A stretch of 64,000 nt of DNA from Bugula neritina (GCA_964035545.1 OZ037771.1:12776980-12840979), one strand, 5' to 3'; shown: positions 43,537-58,500, numbered from the stretch's first letter. Notes: a model not told the origin generated them from the sequence alone. Made by a program: numbers and translations.

Positions 43537-46500
43537 ATGCATAGTCATCGTGGGGGCTATGGAGACATAGGTAGAGGAAGTTTTTCTGAAAGAGGCCGAG
43601 GAGGTTACATAGATCGTGGCAGAGGCAATACTGTATCTCGTGGAAGAGGTCACTTTACAGAACAAGGAAGAGGGGCTGCATTTAGCGGCGGAGGCATCTC
43701 AGGTCCTCCGCCTCGAGGTCCTTTTGGCCCTCCAGGACGTGGTGCTCCTGGCCCTCCTGGACGAGGTGCCCCTGGTCCGCCAGTACGTGGTGCCCCTGGT
43801 CCTCCAAGGCGTGGTGCGCCTGGTCCTTCTGGGCGAGGTGTGCCTGGTCCTCCGGGACGTGGTGCTGGTCCTCCGGGACGTGGTGCTGGTCCTCCTGGAC
43901 GAGGAAGCTTTGCTAATCAAAGAGGAAGTTTTGGAGACCAAGGCAGCGGTGAATATGGAGAGCAAGGGAGTAGTGGATATGGGGAGCATGGAAGTGGTGG
44001 ATATGGGGAGCATGAACGTATAGGGTATGGGGAGCATGGAAGTGAGGGATTTGGAGAGCAGGGAACTAGATTTGGCCATGACAACAGTAATTTTGGTGAC
44101 AATGGACAAGGTGGGTTTGGACAGCATGGTAGGGGTGGTTATGGGGAGCGTGGAAGAGGTGGATTTAGAGAACGTGGCCGAGGTAGTTTTGGGGAAAGGG
44201 GGAGAGGTGTGATTATACCACCAGGTCCTGGCGGATTTCGCTTTCCGCCGCCATCTCATCATTGGCCTAGACAAACTGCTCCTGTCTCTTCAGGTGCTAG
44301 TTCTGAGTCAAAAGATCCAAAACCTGTTCTGATAACAGGTAGATATAAATGCAAATAATTTTGCATTGCTTTAAAATATTTTTGATAATCTTATGCTTAC
44401 AAACAAATGTAATGTGCTCTTAGTATGCTTAGCTTTAGTGTTGTTTATACGTTATGATTTATTTAAACCTAAAATGATTTGCAGTAAAATTATGTGTGCT
44501 TACCATGTCACACATACTGTGTAAAGTATTTAAAATATTATTTAAATTTAAATTACCATAGATGTATTGCATTATGTATTTGTAGCGCAGACTAAGTTTC
44601 AAGTTGCTGCCCAAGTAGCTAGTGCACAGGTTCATCCTTCCCGTGTGTTACCACAAGGGATTGAAGCTCCTGGCCCTCGGCCTGCTGTTCCTATTGAATC
44701 TGCTGAGTACAGAGCTTGGTATGAAAAATGGTATCGATACAGTCAGGCTACTGGGGATATGAGCTATGAAGAAATTCAGACTGCTGCTACTACTCCATCA
44801 TCTAGCGATAATGCATCCAGCTACGCTCATGAGACTTCTCATACAGATACTTATACCGAAGCAACAACCAATTCCGGATTTGCTCCTAAGCTCACATCAC
44901 AACCAGAAAACCAACAAGTTTCTAGAAATCCCATATCTACTGCAGAATATGAACATAGTCAAGATCAGAACTTTCAACCAGTAACATCGTCGAATGCCTA
45001 CCACAATGAAAGCAAGTTTTATAATTCGTCGGAGCAAGAAGGTAAAAGTTATGCTATTTCTTCTAAGACTTACAGTGATTCGTATGCAGAGGAAGACAGT
45101 TATGTGGAGGATCAAAGCAATAGACATGTTCAAGGAAGAGATGCTCATGGTCAAATTGATGATCATAACAGTCGAGTTGTTTCTCAGAAAAATACCAAGT
45201 ACCCACAAGGTTTCGGAGGGGAAGGAGATGGTGATAACTTTGCAAGAGGTTATGATAGCCATGAGGGTGTTCATTCAATCACATCTAACCAGAACTATGA
45301 TCAATTCTATGACAACTATCCTGATCATATGAAACGTAGCTCTACATCGGAGTATGTGAACAAAGTATCAAGCTCTAGCAGTTTGCCATCTACTGTAGCA
45401 CCGTTACAGGACGTGTTTCATAAAAATCAGGAGCAAAATATTTTATCCACATCTCAGAGCTCAATGCCAAACAAAGAAAGGTTTGGTTCTGAACGTATGA
45501 GCATGCCTGTTGCTGACAGATATAAAAACGAAGCTCCTAATACTGTTGGGCATAGTAATACGGAGTCTGGCCATCGGCTCACCAATAGAGTGGGCAGTCA
45601 GACTTTTTTCCAGTCTAGCCAATTTAATGAACAGAATGCCTTCAACGCCAGAGCACCAGGCAATATGCATCAGCCCACTACCAATTCTAACAATAGTGAA
45701 AACACAAAGCAAGGCAATTCAAATAGCCCCAAAAAGTTGAACACTGAGTTAACTAGAAAATTTATGATGGGGTCAGAGGGGGCCCCTGATCAAGATGCTA
45801 TTAATAAAGTTATGGGAGCTGCTATGAAAAACAACCCTGCTCTAGTGCAGGATATTATGACAAAAATGTCTTCTGGAAATATGGATTCGGATGCTATGGC
45901 TGATGCTATGAACAAGATAATGGAGACCGCAATGAAGGCTAGCAGTCACACAACCTCAGATGATTTTAAAACTAAAAGCAGTTATATGCCTAGGCAAATG
46001 GGACCCCCAGATACCTATTTGGCATCAGATTATGCTAAACCAGATGACTCCAAGACATTTTCGAGAAATTTTGAAGTTTCAATAGATTCCAATGCAACAA
46101 ATCGAAACTTCAGTGGATCAATGGGAAATATGCTGGCCAAGAAACCGGATAGTACGGAACTGCAACCAAGAAACCCAAGACTTCCACAATTAAATGAACA
46201 TGCTACTTCTCACCAGAGTAGTGGTTCTAGCGGTATGAATAATTCATTTATGGGCAATCCATTGATGAATGTGCAAAATCAAGGAAGAAATGTGCTGGAC
46301 AATGGCAGCAATCAGATGACAAGTATGAGCCAAATTCAAAGGCAAAACTTCCAAACAGAAATGATGTCTAAATCTGGCAAAATGCCAACAAATGTTTCTT
46401 CTCAGATGGAGGAAATGTCTAACATTAGTTCTCAGTTGGGTAGAATGCCAAACATGAATCCTCAAATGAGTAACCGGCCCAACATGAATCCCCAAATGGG

Positions 46501-49500
46501 TGACAAGCCTATTGCAAGTTCTGCCATGGGGATTATACCGAACACAAATTCTCAAATGGGCAACATGTCAAACATCAAAATGCAAATGGGGAATGTGGCA
46601 AGCATGGCTTCACAGATGGGGAATGGATCGAATATGGATTTACCAATGGGGAATATGACCAATATAAGTTCACAAACGGGAAATATGTCAAACATGACTT
46701 TGCCGATGGGAAACATGCCCAACATAAATTCTCAGATGGGAAATATGAACAGAAACATGCCCATGGGGAATATGCCGAATATGCCCATGGGGAGCATGCC
46801 AAATATGAATTTGCAAAACGAAGCTATGTCCAACAAGGGTTCTCAAATGGGAAATTTCATGTCCATTGGGCAAGGTTCAATGGGTAATATGCAGAATAAT
46901 GTTGGTCCTCAGATGAATAACATGCAAGCTAACATGATGGGTGGAATGATAAACAGTTTTAATCAATTAGGCAATAGTATGGGAGGCATGGGTATGATGG
47001 GTGGTACGTCTGTGTTCAACACTCGCATTGATTCAAACCAAATCAATGCAAACAATCGAAGAAATATGATGGGTAAACATGAGGATGGCCCCCCAATGAA
47101 AAGGATGAAAGGTCATGGGTTGAATGTCCATAATATGGGGAGGTAAGATTCACATTTGGCCTTTTTTAAAATGACAAATTTCTTTCTATAAACCAAACTC
47201 ATTTTAAACTAGCTTTTAATCAATACAGGAATTTAAAGTTTTCTATTACAGTGCCAACAAAAAGTTTTGGCCATGATTAGTTTCAGCACCATTTCCAGCA
47301 ACTAAAGTTTGTTTAGTTATGCTCCAATAAGTCTAGTAATTCCTAAATGCTCTAAAGATTATGTTTTAATTTGTAACCCTTAAGCAGTTTCCATTTCTAT
47401 CTTGACATGTTCCAATTAACATTCAGACAAGTTAGTAAAGTAATCTCGAGGCAGTTGAAAAACTCTCTGACACACTTCATCTATATAGTATCAAACATTT
47501 ATATATTTTCAGCTATTATCTGCAGACTGAAGGTTGTATGCTCAAACAATTTTTTTTATAATAATTTTTGTGCAAACATGTCTTCGATTACAGTAAAAGT
47601 TTCAAGGCAGCTCAGTTGGCAAGATATGTGTTGCAGCGGCCAAGAATAGCATGCAATGAAACTTAGCAATATATACTATTAGTTTTATAATATCACGAAC
47701 TTCAAAGTTCTAAATGAATTTAAGACATGTTTGCACAAAATTTATTGTAAAAATATTGTTTAGGCACCCTACCCTCAAACATCATGCAGATGAAAGCGAG
47801 GACATATATGAATATTTTAATGCTGTATGAACAAAGTTTGTCAGGAATAGTTACTACTATTTTATGTTGGATTTTGAAACTCCTACTGACTGGCTACAAA
47901 AGAGTGACTGTCTGAATACCTGATTTTTTATACAAGAAAAAAGCTTTCCACTCATAATTTTTGAAATTTCATTTTTTTTATTAAAAACTTCGGTTGAATC
48001 AATCACGTAACTAAAATTGCTATTTTTTATTTTCAATCTGCTACAAGTTTCTTAGTTATTGTTTGAATGGTTGTAATATACTCGTGGCTGTTATAGACTG
48101 CATTGCACTTTCAGTCGAGATGTCCTCTGATTAGCTCACTAACACTTTAAAAAAGTTTCAAATATGATCCTTGACCTACTTAGTAACTCATATGTCTGAT
48201 GAGCTCTCGGCTCAACTGTTGAAAATTGTTTAAATTATTTGTCTTGTGTTTTCATTTCGAAAATCGGAGTGGAGAGTATTTTTTTTCCTATCAACTTGAT
48301 TCCAGCTTTACAAAAGTCTGTAAATAGTCGTTTAGCTGCTATCAATAATTGGGTATTTCCAAGTTACTACTTTGAATATCAAACAATTAAAATTAGTGAG
48401 TTTGTCTGCTATATAAGTCATAGACATAGTGTAATCAAACTGTTAGTTTCCACTATCAGTCATGACAATTAAACCTAGTAAACAACTTAATTATCAGCTT
48501 AATTTGAAAAACAGCATTTCTACTATTCATACAACAACTTTAGTTGTCATTTATAACTTTAAATTCAAAATTGTAGTTGCAGGCATCATTCTATTAATTC
48601 AGTGTGAAACTATTACTTTTATAGTCATAATGATACACCTGAAGTCTTTTGTCTTTTGCCAAAAGATTATTCACCTCCTAATTATTTGCCCTCTATACCT
48701 GAAGTGTTACCATTCAAACATAGTGATTCACTACAGTTGTTTGAACTTCTATCTTACTGCCTTCCCCTAGTTTTATTAATTATCGACAATGTATGGAATT
48801 GAAGTGTGTGATTGGTCTTGGTGTTTATGAATTGCTAGACTCATTGGTGTTCAACTACATCTTTTTCATTATTTAAAATAAGCCAAGTTAATCATTGTTT
48901 AAGGGAGAGATTATTTTTTTCCCCAACAGCTAAGGAGTTTATGTTGTGACCAGGGCTCCCTAAAAAGTTGGTTGAGCATTTCAGTCTTAGAAAAGCAAAA
49001 CGTCCCTTCCAATGATAGCTTTCCCATATAGCAAAAAATTAAAACTTTAGTAGCTACCTGTTTCAATACTTTTTATAGCTAAACATATTTTTTAAAAATC
49101 TGGTTTCATTGTGTATACATTCTGAAAATGAAGCATTGTGTGCACATTTTGCTGGTGACTAAAATGACATCAAGTTAGTGTCAATCAATTTTTCGCATTT
49201 ACTGAACATGCTAGATTTAGTGCCACAGTTTTGTCAGTATGTCTCAATTGACTGCCATGGTTTTGAACAACTGGGACAGGTGCTAGCTAAATGAATTTAT
49301 TACCTAAGTTTTATTCCTATACCTGCCATATCTCAAGATCTTCTGTCTAATTATTTTTTTGTTCTACTAAACCTAACAGTGATAATCAACTTTAATTCTT
49401 TTGCAGTGCTCCCTACATACTTCAGTAAGCTACGGTCTCAATTTGTGGCATAGTAGAATATCTTATTTAACCCACTAATTCATTAAATTTAGCCGTTTTG

Positions 49501-52500
49501 TCTCTATACACGCATTCATAAGCCATAAAATGGGTCCAACCCCTTCTTGTGACCTATAGAATTTTGTGAGGAAGGGATCAGTAAACTACAAAGGGAGCAC
49601 TGTTATTCTTTCTAATATTGATTTTTATTTAATTTACCTCATAACTTGTATATATTTACAAGCTGATAGCACTAGATGAGGATATAAGCCAATATTGGCA
49701 CTACCAATGACTTTTAATTGAAAATCCAAATTTTAGCTCAATAATGATTAGGAATGCAATTGGTGTGTCCTTCGATGAGTGAAACTTCTTTATAAAAGGC
49801 AAAAAAGCCTGAGTATTATCTTCAGTATTATTATGTTACTCTACTGCTCATTTAAATAACTGGTTAAATCTTACTTTTTTGATTTTAAAATTGTATACAA
49901 GTGTTTATTTTATTGTACATTTAGCGTTTTTAGAGTAAAAAAATAATTTTATTTTAAGGATGTGCATATCAGATTTCAGATTATCATTCATTTCAAATAA
50001 TTAACATATCTAGTTAAACCAGATACATTTCAGTTGGTAGCAATTTTATTGTACATACAATTTTGCTTTTCTAATTATATGGTAATCATAAACTAGTGTC
50101 TTACTTATTCCGTGCTTTACTAACTAAACTTTTAACATTTACAATTGGGTCATCTTATGCAATTTAGTACACACTATATATCTCTAATTTTCAGCTATTT
50201 TTGACAGTTTAGCATCTAATGTATACAGTTTCTTGCATTAAACTGATGAAATATTAACTAATACAGCTGAAAAATCAAGACTTTGTCTAATTTTGCTTGA
50301 TTTTCTATGGTTGTTTTTTAGGTGTACAGACCGTGCAGTTTTTCCATCATGGTCCCCACGCCTAAATTTACCGGAAAAATAGGAAAAAAACCATAGAAAA
50401 TTAGGCAAAATTAAAAAAAGCCTTAATTATTCAGCTGCATTTGTTAATATTCTATGGGTTTAATTCAAGAAACTATATACATTAGTTGCTCAACTGTTGA
50501 AATTAGCTAAAAACTAGAGATAGCGGTGTGTATTTCATTAAGTAAAATGACCCAATTGCTTTTTTGTTTAGAGTATTCTTACTTAATTTGTAACTGCCGC
50601 GACTTCTAATTAGTTAATTGCAGTATAAATATTCAAATTGCCTTTTTATTTATGAGTAGTTATTCATAAAAAGCACACTAGAGCACTTCTGGCAAATGGT
50701 TTTGCACAGTTCTCTCAATATCATAATGAAGGTTTATATTGGTTATGTTGAAAACCACTTTCCAAAAGTGCTTCAAGTAAATTTTTTATTTAATTAGGAT
50801 CCTGTCTATCATTCCCGCTGTGAAGCTGTCCATAGCTTTTCAAAGTGGCTGATTGCATAGATATACTTCTCCATATAGAAAAAAATTGATCTTCAAAGCT
50901 TTTCAAGCTATGGTTAAACAAGTATATCAAAGTTTAATAATCTAAATGCAAGCCTATTGAAGATTTAAAACCTGTAAAGAAAAAGTAATTACTGAGTTTT
51001 TAAATAAATTTGTTCCAGCAAATGGAGGCTGTTGGTTGGAATGGTGAATTTATGAATTGAGCCATTTAGGAGCCAAGGACAAGCTATATCCTTCGATATT
51101 ATACAGCTTACTTGATCTTTATCTATCTCTACTAATGAACTGTCAACAGAACAAAAACAATTATTTTGTTTTTAGCTTATGAATTAATTTTATTTAACTA
51201 CCTCAGGCTGTTATTTAAGATTAAAAGTTGAATATTTTTTACTAAATTTAAAATACGTATTATTAAGGTTATATAAGTCATATACAGGGTACCTTTGATT
51301 TATACCTTTTTCAGTATATACCTAACTTTATAAAAATGTAAAATGTCATCTGGTTTCACAATCCCAATATTAGCTAGTAAAACATGGGTTTCTTATAAAA
51401 GTGCCTTCTATGTCATTGGCTTAGTACATCTGTCTCAGTTGTTGGTTTTTCTGGCAAACACCCAATATTTTTCATTTTCACCTCTGTGGCACCCCAGGAA
51501 TTTTTTAGTCTCGAACCAGCTGTTCACCTCATTGTTGCACATTTCCGAGTGTAGTGGTATGAACAAATACCACCTCACATTTGTTCTGAAACTTCACATC
51601 GCTAACTGTCATGTTGTTCATGTATCTGTGATATTTTAGTTCTGAAAATGATGACCAGTATCCGCGTATGGGAGCTCCTCCGGTCGTGGTAAGTCTATCT
51701 GCCTTATCAAATTCACCTTCAAGCTTTCCTGCAGTTTGTCAAAAAAATTGGATAATTTTTGCTACTCTTTGTAGGAGAAGACAAACCTGTTGCTCGGAGA
51801 CCAGATTAAGAAGGCCCGCAGAGCCGGCTTAGATCTCAGCCGGATGCTAGTATGCTGTCAGGTTCGTTGTGTAATGCTGCTGCTCATTCAGCATCTCTGT
51901 TCTGTGAAACAGCGAATCATAACTTTGATGGATCGTATTTAATTGAAAAAGCGCTGCATTATGCTGATGTCTTCATTGATAACACTTCACTACTGATGGG
52001 GTTATTAGAGGTCCTAATTATGCTATTGCTATTTGTAATCGTTAATCTTTTGAAAAAAGAGTCCCAACCCTTGCAGCACCAACTCACCACCGTTCCGGGC
52101 CGACTCCTCGTGTTATTTTCATTCTTAGATAATGGTAGCATGTAAGCAACAATTGATATAAAAATTTTTACATGTTTCAAATGGTTGCATTTGATGAGTT
52201 AAATCAAGTGGATGTGGAAGTGTAAAGAATAGTGAATGTGTTTGTAGATATGTGACAATGTGTGGGGACAGAAAGCTCACCCTATACTGGACTATATACA
52301 GGACCATGTCAACACTCGAGAGCACACCAAGGTATTTCCTGTTTCACACGAAGTAATCTGTACCCTGCGTTATGTTTCTACAACAAGCTGTTATTTTTGC
52401 TATTTAAAGGATTTGTTCCAAATACGCTTGTGTTTTGTTGCAGGTTCTTGTTCCCTGGTTGATGTCTCACCCTAACCAGAGATACCAGGTAAGTACATCT

Positions 52501-55500
52501 TTGCTCCATCTGTATTTTCTCTACCTGCATATACCTGAATGTCCAGTCACCTCTGTACACTGAACTCTACCCTGAACTATTGAACTCTGAACTATTGAAC
52601 TCTATACGGAACTGTCTACACTCAACTCTGTAGCTACAATCAAATCTGTATATTGAACTCTGTACACTCAAATCTGTACACTGAATGCTGTCTGACTATC
52701 TCTGTAGGACATGCTGACCATTCCACCTGCCAACCACTCTGGTGAGAAAAGAAGATCCCTGGAGGAGAACCTCAAAGGAGCCTACTTCTGTGAGGTGAGT
52801 CACCAGTGATTTGGAGAAGGGGCAGTTGAATACATTGGCGTCCGCCTTTTCAGTCTCCCGCAGGCTTTAGCTTCATCTTGGTTTGCTGCTTACTTGTAGA
52901 TCTGTGAAGTTCCTGCCGGCTACAACAAGAAAGACTGTAAGAAGCATTTGAAGAACGATCTTCACATCAAGAAGATGCTGGTAATCTTGTTTACCTTGTG
53001 TTACCATGGCTACGCTTTTAGTAGTTTGTTTACCTTGACTACACCTCTAATGATGTGTTACCATGGCTATGCTTTTAGTTACTTGTTTACCTTGACTACA
53101 CCTCTAATGATGTGTTACCATGGCTACGCTTTTAGTAGTTTGTTTACCTTGACAACACCTCTAATGATGTGTTACCATGGCTATGCTTTTAGTTACTTGT
53201 TTACCTTGACAACACCTCTAATGATGTGTTACCACGCTATACTTTTAAATTGTAGGTTATCAAATCTGCAAGTCTCACCTCTCATCATAACGGCATATGT
53301 TTAAATCTTGTTTGCTACACTGAGTGTTCATTCATATTGCAAACATATTGGCTCTTGACTGCTAAATTCTGTCAATCAATATGAGGTCTAATACATGATA
53401 TATCTGTACATTGCAGTATAATATATAACATGTTTTTATAGAAAATTGTGGGACAGTTGCAGCCTCAAACCGCTGTCAATCAGAATGATGAACCAACAGA
53501 GCTGGTATGTCTAGTGTTTAGTTATATTGAGAATTGTACTTTCTCTGTTTGATAGAAGTTAATAAAAAACAATAATCCTTACAGCAAGCTTAAATTCTTT
53601 GGTCATGTAAAATTGCCATCTTGCTAGCAATGCTATAAACACTTTGGAATGCTGTTTTTGTAATAGATGCTTTTAACAAAACTTCATCTGATTAGATGTC
53701 TTCAAATTCTTGAAACGGCTGTGATGCAGTCACATTCCTGCAGTCGCTATAGCACAATGTCATTGCTGTTCATTCGTTTGATTGGGTGTTGTTTCAGAGA
53801 GATGTTGAGTACATTCTTGTTGCTCAGAGACTACCCAAACTTACCAGAGATAAAGATAGATTCAAAACATTCCCATGTCAGGTGAGGGTTACAGTATCAG
53901 GTGCTGTGAACCTTTTATTGAGCAATGTATGACATTAATGAAAAGTTACTTGGAAATAAAGTGTGTTAGCTTGTTCTCCGTATGGCCTTTTAAGCAATAA
54001 TTATGCAGGTTTTGTGATATTTTCACGTATTCACAATAACAGCAAATGTTGTCATTGATGTGGAAATTAAAATTATTTTTCTAGTCAAATGCATGTATAA
54101 GTCAACCAAATCTGGGTATATTAGTTTTTGCCTATATTTTGATTGTATTTGTTTAGTATGTCTTGTGAACATATTGTTTACAGACTTGTGCGGTGGCAGC
54201 GAATGATGTGGCACAGCTTACATTCGACAACTGGGTGGAGCATATGTCAACTCAGTTCCACATGTCGGTAAGTCTAGCCTACTGCATCTTCGTACTGGCA
54301 CTGTCTCTGTGTACATATTATATGACTCAATGTTTGCAGTTTACACTATTACATGCCTCCAGATATCTAGCAACACGTTATATTCGAATTCAACCATAGC
54401 GTAATAAAACCCACAAAAGTTTATTGTAACTATGCCTGTGAGAACCCTTGACCGAAAGTTTTTTTTTTAACTTGCACTGAGGACTTTTTTTAACTTGGCA
54501 CTAGAGCAATTATGACTGGATGGTCTTCCTAACATCACCATTGGTGTTGGGACTCGAACCACTGACCTCGTGTTTACTAGGCCAGCACTCTAACCACTAC
54601 ACCATAAGTTGATTTTAATTGGATATTGGGGAAAATTTCTTTTTGCTTTACCAATAATAGTTATCTTTCTCAGTATTTGTTTTTAAGCATTGTTAAGGAA
54701 GATTAATATGAGAATGTTCTATTTTGGTTTACCAAGTATCTGTGTTTTGCTTTTAGATACTGTATGATTGGCTAGCTAGGTGCAAAGCCCCGGCTGCCTT
54801 GCCTTACAGGGTAGGTTGAGTACTTCTACGTCTGAATTACTTCTATTTAGCAGATTATCTGTATTCTCACTGCCCTTACTCCTTCCACAGACTTGACAAA
54901 CCTCTAAAAAACAACTAATTTGTTGAGTTTCATGTGAATGTTTCAAGCTAATTAGATACTAGATAGACTTTTTATTATTTACGTAACCCTTTGTTTAGCT
55001 AATGGCTTTTCGTGAGATCTTATCCTCATCTACACTATCTGTTATTCACAGCGAAGCATTCTTTTTACAGCACATGCTAAATTTTAAACCATACGAGATC
55101 AAGGAAAAGGAGAAGCCCCATTTCTTCTGTGAGGTAAGTCATGTTCTAGGCTTTTCTATTCCATTTATGCTCCCAGGCTCATAATTTCCCCTGCTTTTGA
55201 ATTTTTAGGTGAGAAATTTTCGACAAGCAGTCTTCTGCAATTTTTTGTTTTATTTTTACTTTTTTTAAAAATTTAAGCTGTCTGTAAAATTGCAAAAGCA
55301 GGACTATTATTTTGCTTTAGATTTGTTCCAAGCGAGTTGAACATGTAGATGAACTGATACAAAAGCATTTAGAAAGTGACAAACACAAAGCAAAGTTCTA
55401 TGTGAGTATTAACTTCAATCAGAAACAGTAGCATTTTCAACTAATACTTGTTGCAATATTCAGTGTTTAGCCAATAGTTTTTCAGTGTTATAGAACACAA

Positions 55501-58500
55501 GCTCCACCAGCAAACACTATTTTATTCATTAGTATGCTCACTAAATACTTCTTATGATTGATGAAAAGTTTGTGGTATTAGCAGCATTGACTTAGTCAAT
55601 GTTTGTGCGAGAATGTAGCTGTATGTAAAAGCTTTGTTAACAGGAGCTAAAGCAACGGATTGATCAAGCACTATCAGGAGGTCCTGTAACTAGAATACTT
55701 CCTGATGAAGACATGATGGACACATATCCAGATGATATCGACATGGATTGGAGACACCCTGATGACATAAGAAGGGCAGAGATGGAGGAAGCCAAGCGCA
55801 GACTTGAAGAAGATCAAAGGAGGCAAATGGAAGAGCAAACGAGGCAACAGAAACTAGACCAACAGCAACAGCACCAGCAAATGGAGCAGCAACAGAAACT
55901 TGAGCAGCGGCGACAAGAGCAGAGGTCACGGGAGGCCGAGCTGCGCGACCTTCGTGAACAGGAAATGCAGTTGTTGAGAGAGCAAAGAGAGAAAAATCTG
56001 CTCACAGAGAAAGAATTTGAAGATCAGCAGTGTAAGCTGATGTTGAAGCAACAGAAGATGGAAGTTAAACAAAACAATGCTGTTGCACCTGAAAATGCAC
56101 CTTTGCAGTTTAGAAATGGCCAACAGCAAATGCCTATGAATAATCAGCAAATGCCCATGAATAACCAGCAAATGCCTATGAATAACCAGCAAATGCCTAT
56201 GAATAACCAGCAAATGCCTATGAATAACCAGCAGATGCCTATGAATAATCAGCAAATGCCTATGAATAATCAGCAAATGCCTATGAATAACCAGCAAATG
56301 CCCATGAATAACCAGCAAATGCCCATGAATAACCAGCAAATGCCGACAAGCCAACAGATTGGCCCCAACCAACAAATGGGGCCCAACAAACAACTGTCAA
56401 ATAACCAAAAACAGGGTCCTAATCAGCAGATGCCACTGAACCAGCAAATGGGTCCCAATCAACAAATGCCGATGAACCAGCAGATCGGTCCCAATCAACA
56501 AATGCGCATGAACCAGCAAATGGTTCCTAATCAACAGATGCCGATGAACCAACAAATGGGTCCTAAACAACAAATGGGTCCCAATCAACAGATGCCAATA
56601 AACCAACAAATGGGTCCTAATCAACAGATGCCCATGAACCAGCAAATGGGTCCAAATCAACAGATGCCAATGAACCAGCAAATGGGTCCCAATCAACAAA
56701 TGCCCATGAACCAGCAAATGGGCCCTAATCAACAGATGCCAATGAACCAACAAATGGGTCCTAATCAACAGATGCCGATGAACCAACAAATGGGTCTCAA
56801 CCAACAAATGCCCATGAACCAGCAAATGGGACCCAATCAACAGATGCCAAATCAGCGAATGCCTATTGGCCAGCAGATGCCAATGAACCAACCTATGGCT
56901 ATGAATGCACAGCAAATGCCTATGAATATGTTAAGAATGCCCATGAACCAGCAAATGGGGCAGCAACGGGTTATGAATCCACAGCAGATGTCTATGAATA
57001 TGGGAATGCCTTTTAATCAAATGCAGCCACTGAACCAGCAGCAAATGATGCCAAATCAACAACGCATGCCCTTCAATAAACTTTTACCACCTAACCAAAT
57101 GATGGGTCAAAATAAAAATACACAGATGTCACAAAAAGCTTCCCCTGCTAAAAATCCAAATGCTTCACGCAGCAGTAATGTAGATGACTCTCCAAGTCGC
57201 AAGGAAAATAATATGCAACAGAGCAAGTCTGGTAGTGCCGAAAATGACAGCCTAGTTGATAAAACACAAAAGAAGTCATCAAAAAAGAAATTCCCTCCTG
57301 CCAGAGTAGCCAACCCCAATACTGAACTATTGCGCCAACTCAACCTTGATTATGCCAAAGAAATAAATGCTACGAAGCCTGAAACAGGCGATCCTAGAAA
57401 GCCGGGAGATACTGAAACTCCTGGAACGGGAAACATCGACACATCAAAAGCTGGGGAAACTTCCGGGAAGCCGAAAGACGTTGCCATGGTCAAAAGTCAC
57501 ATTCCAAGAAATCGTGGTCCTCAGGTAAGTTTGAACGAAATCTGTTCTGTGATCACAACGTTAGTTTTCGAACTTCTCTGCTATCTTACGACCCAAAGTG
57601 GCAATTTTGTTTTTATGTCCCTAAAAAGCACAAATAGGTCTGTTCCTTTCTCGTAATGGGTGCTTTCGCGAATTGGCTAGTTGTTATTAACTACCAATAC
57701 CAATTATACTTGGTACAAATATATCAAAATTCCAACATCAATGGCAGTAATATCAATAATACTAATATCGATGATATATATAACTTATAATGTAAGCTAG
57801 GCTGCTGTTGATATGCTTACAGAAAGTTTATTTGCTATATTTATAATGCTTTGAAAAACCTTAATCGTTTGCCTGTCCTCTTATTGATCTTATTTACTTG
57901 CTAACACTGATATATAAAAAATATTTGTAACTTGTATTGAAACCAGCGCCATCTATCTGTATTGTAGACATACGTGCTGTTTCCACAGAGGCTAGAAATT
58001 CTTGCCACTTTATCGGAGTTCCCCATGGACGCGTATTGTGAGGTAAGCACTTGCTTATAGTCTCATCATGACTGTATCAATCAGTGGATGAACATTAGAC
58101 CTACACTGTCCCTCTCCTGGTATATGTGCTTTAACTGTTGTTCCTTTCTACAGCTCTGTCCTGATGAGCCATTCTTTCAGAACATCATCGAGTGGGCGCG
58201 GCATATCAATACTATTCCTCACATGCAGGTTGGTATACTATAACTTGTTGGCTGTAGAATAGTTCTTCTGCTGATGTCAAATGTGTTGTGAAACGTTAAG
58301 TAAACTTTCAACTAACACCAGATCTGAGCTCTCAAACCTTTTAACGGTTAATATTTGACACTTTCTGCATTATTCTAGGCGTTATTCTTCTTTGCCATCT
58401 CAAAGGAAGGTCCAGTGGCCAAGCAGTTGCATGTAAGTACAAAGTACTCGCGTGTGTAGCTAGTGATAGTCACTACTACGTACATCATATTGTGGTTTGT

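Larger units (their letters stand above)
47143..51639. other. 4.5-kb intron 2 of the zinc-finger gene
   Basis: Bounded by GGGAG/GTAAGA and ATATTTTAG/T. It holds two inverted-repeat elements (49404-49602 and 50142-50558). A single TACAGTGCCAACAAAAAG-type motif at 47249 resembles one end of a Tc1-like element but has no partner. No alternative exon was supported. Confidence 0.7.

Noticed and set aside
43699-44274. 191-codon Ser/Thr/Arg-rich minus-strand frame opposite exon 1 of the zinc-finger gene
   Set aside because: Shadow of the GC-rich RGG/GPP repeat coding strand.
47249-47275. Tc1/mariner-like terminal motif (TACAGTGCCAACAAAAAG)
   Set aside because: No inverted partner, TA duplication or transposase remnant found nearby.
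56397-56915. 172-codon minus-strand frame of HLLVHRHLLIGT-type repeats
   Set aside because: Antisense shadow of the NQQMPM repeat array in exon 15.
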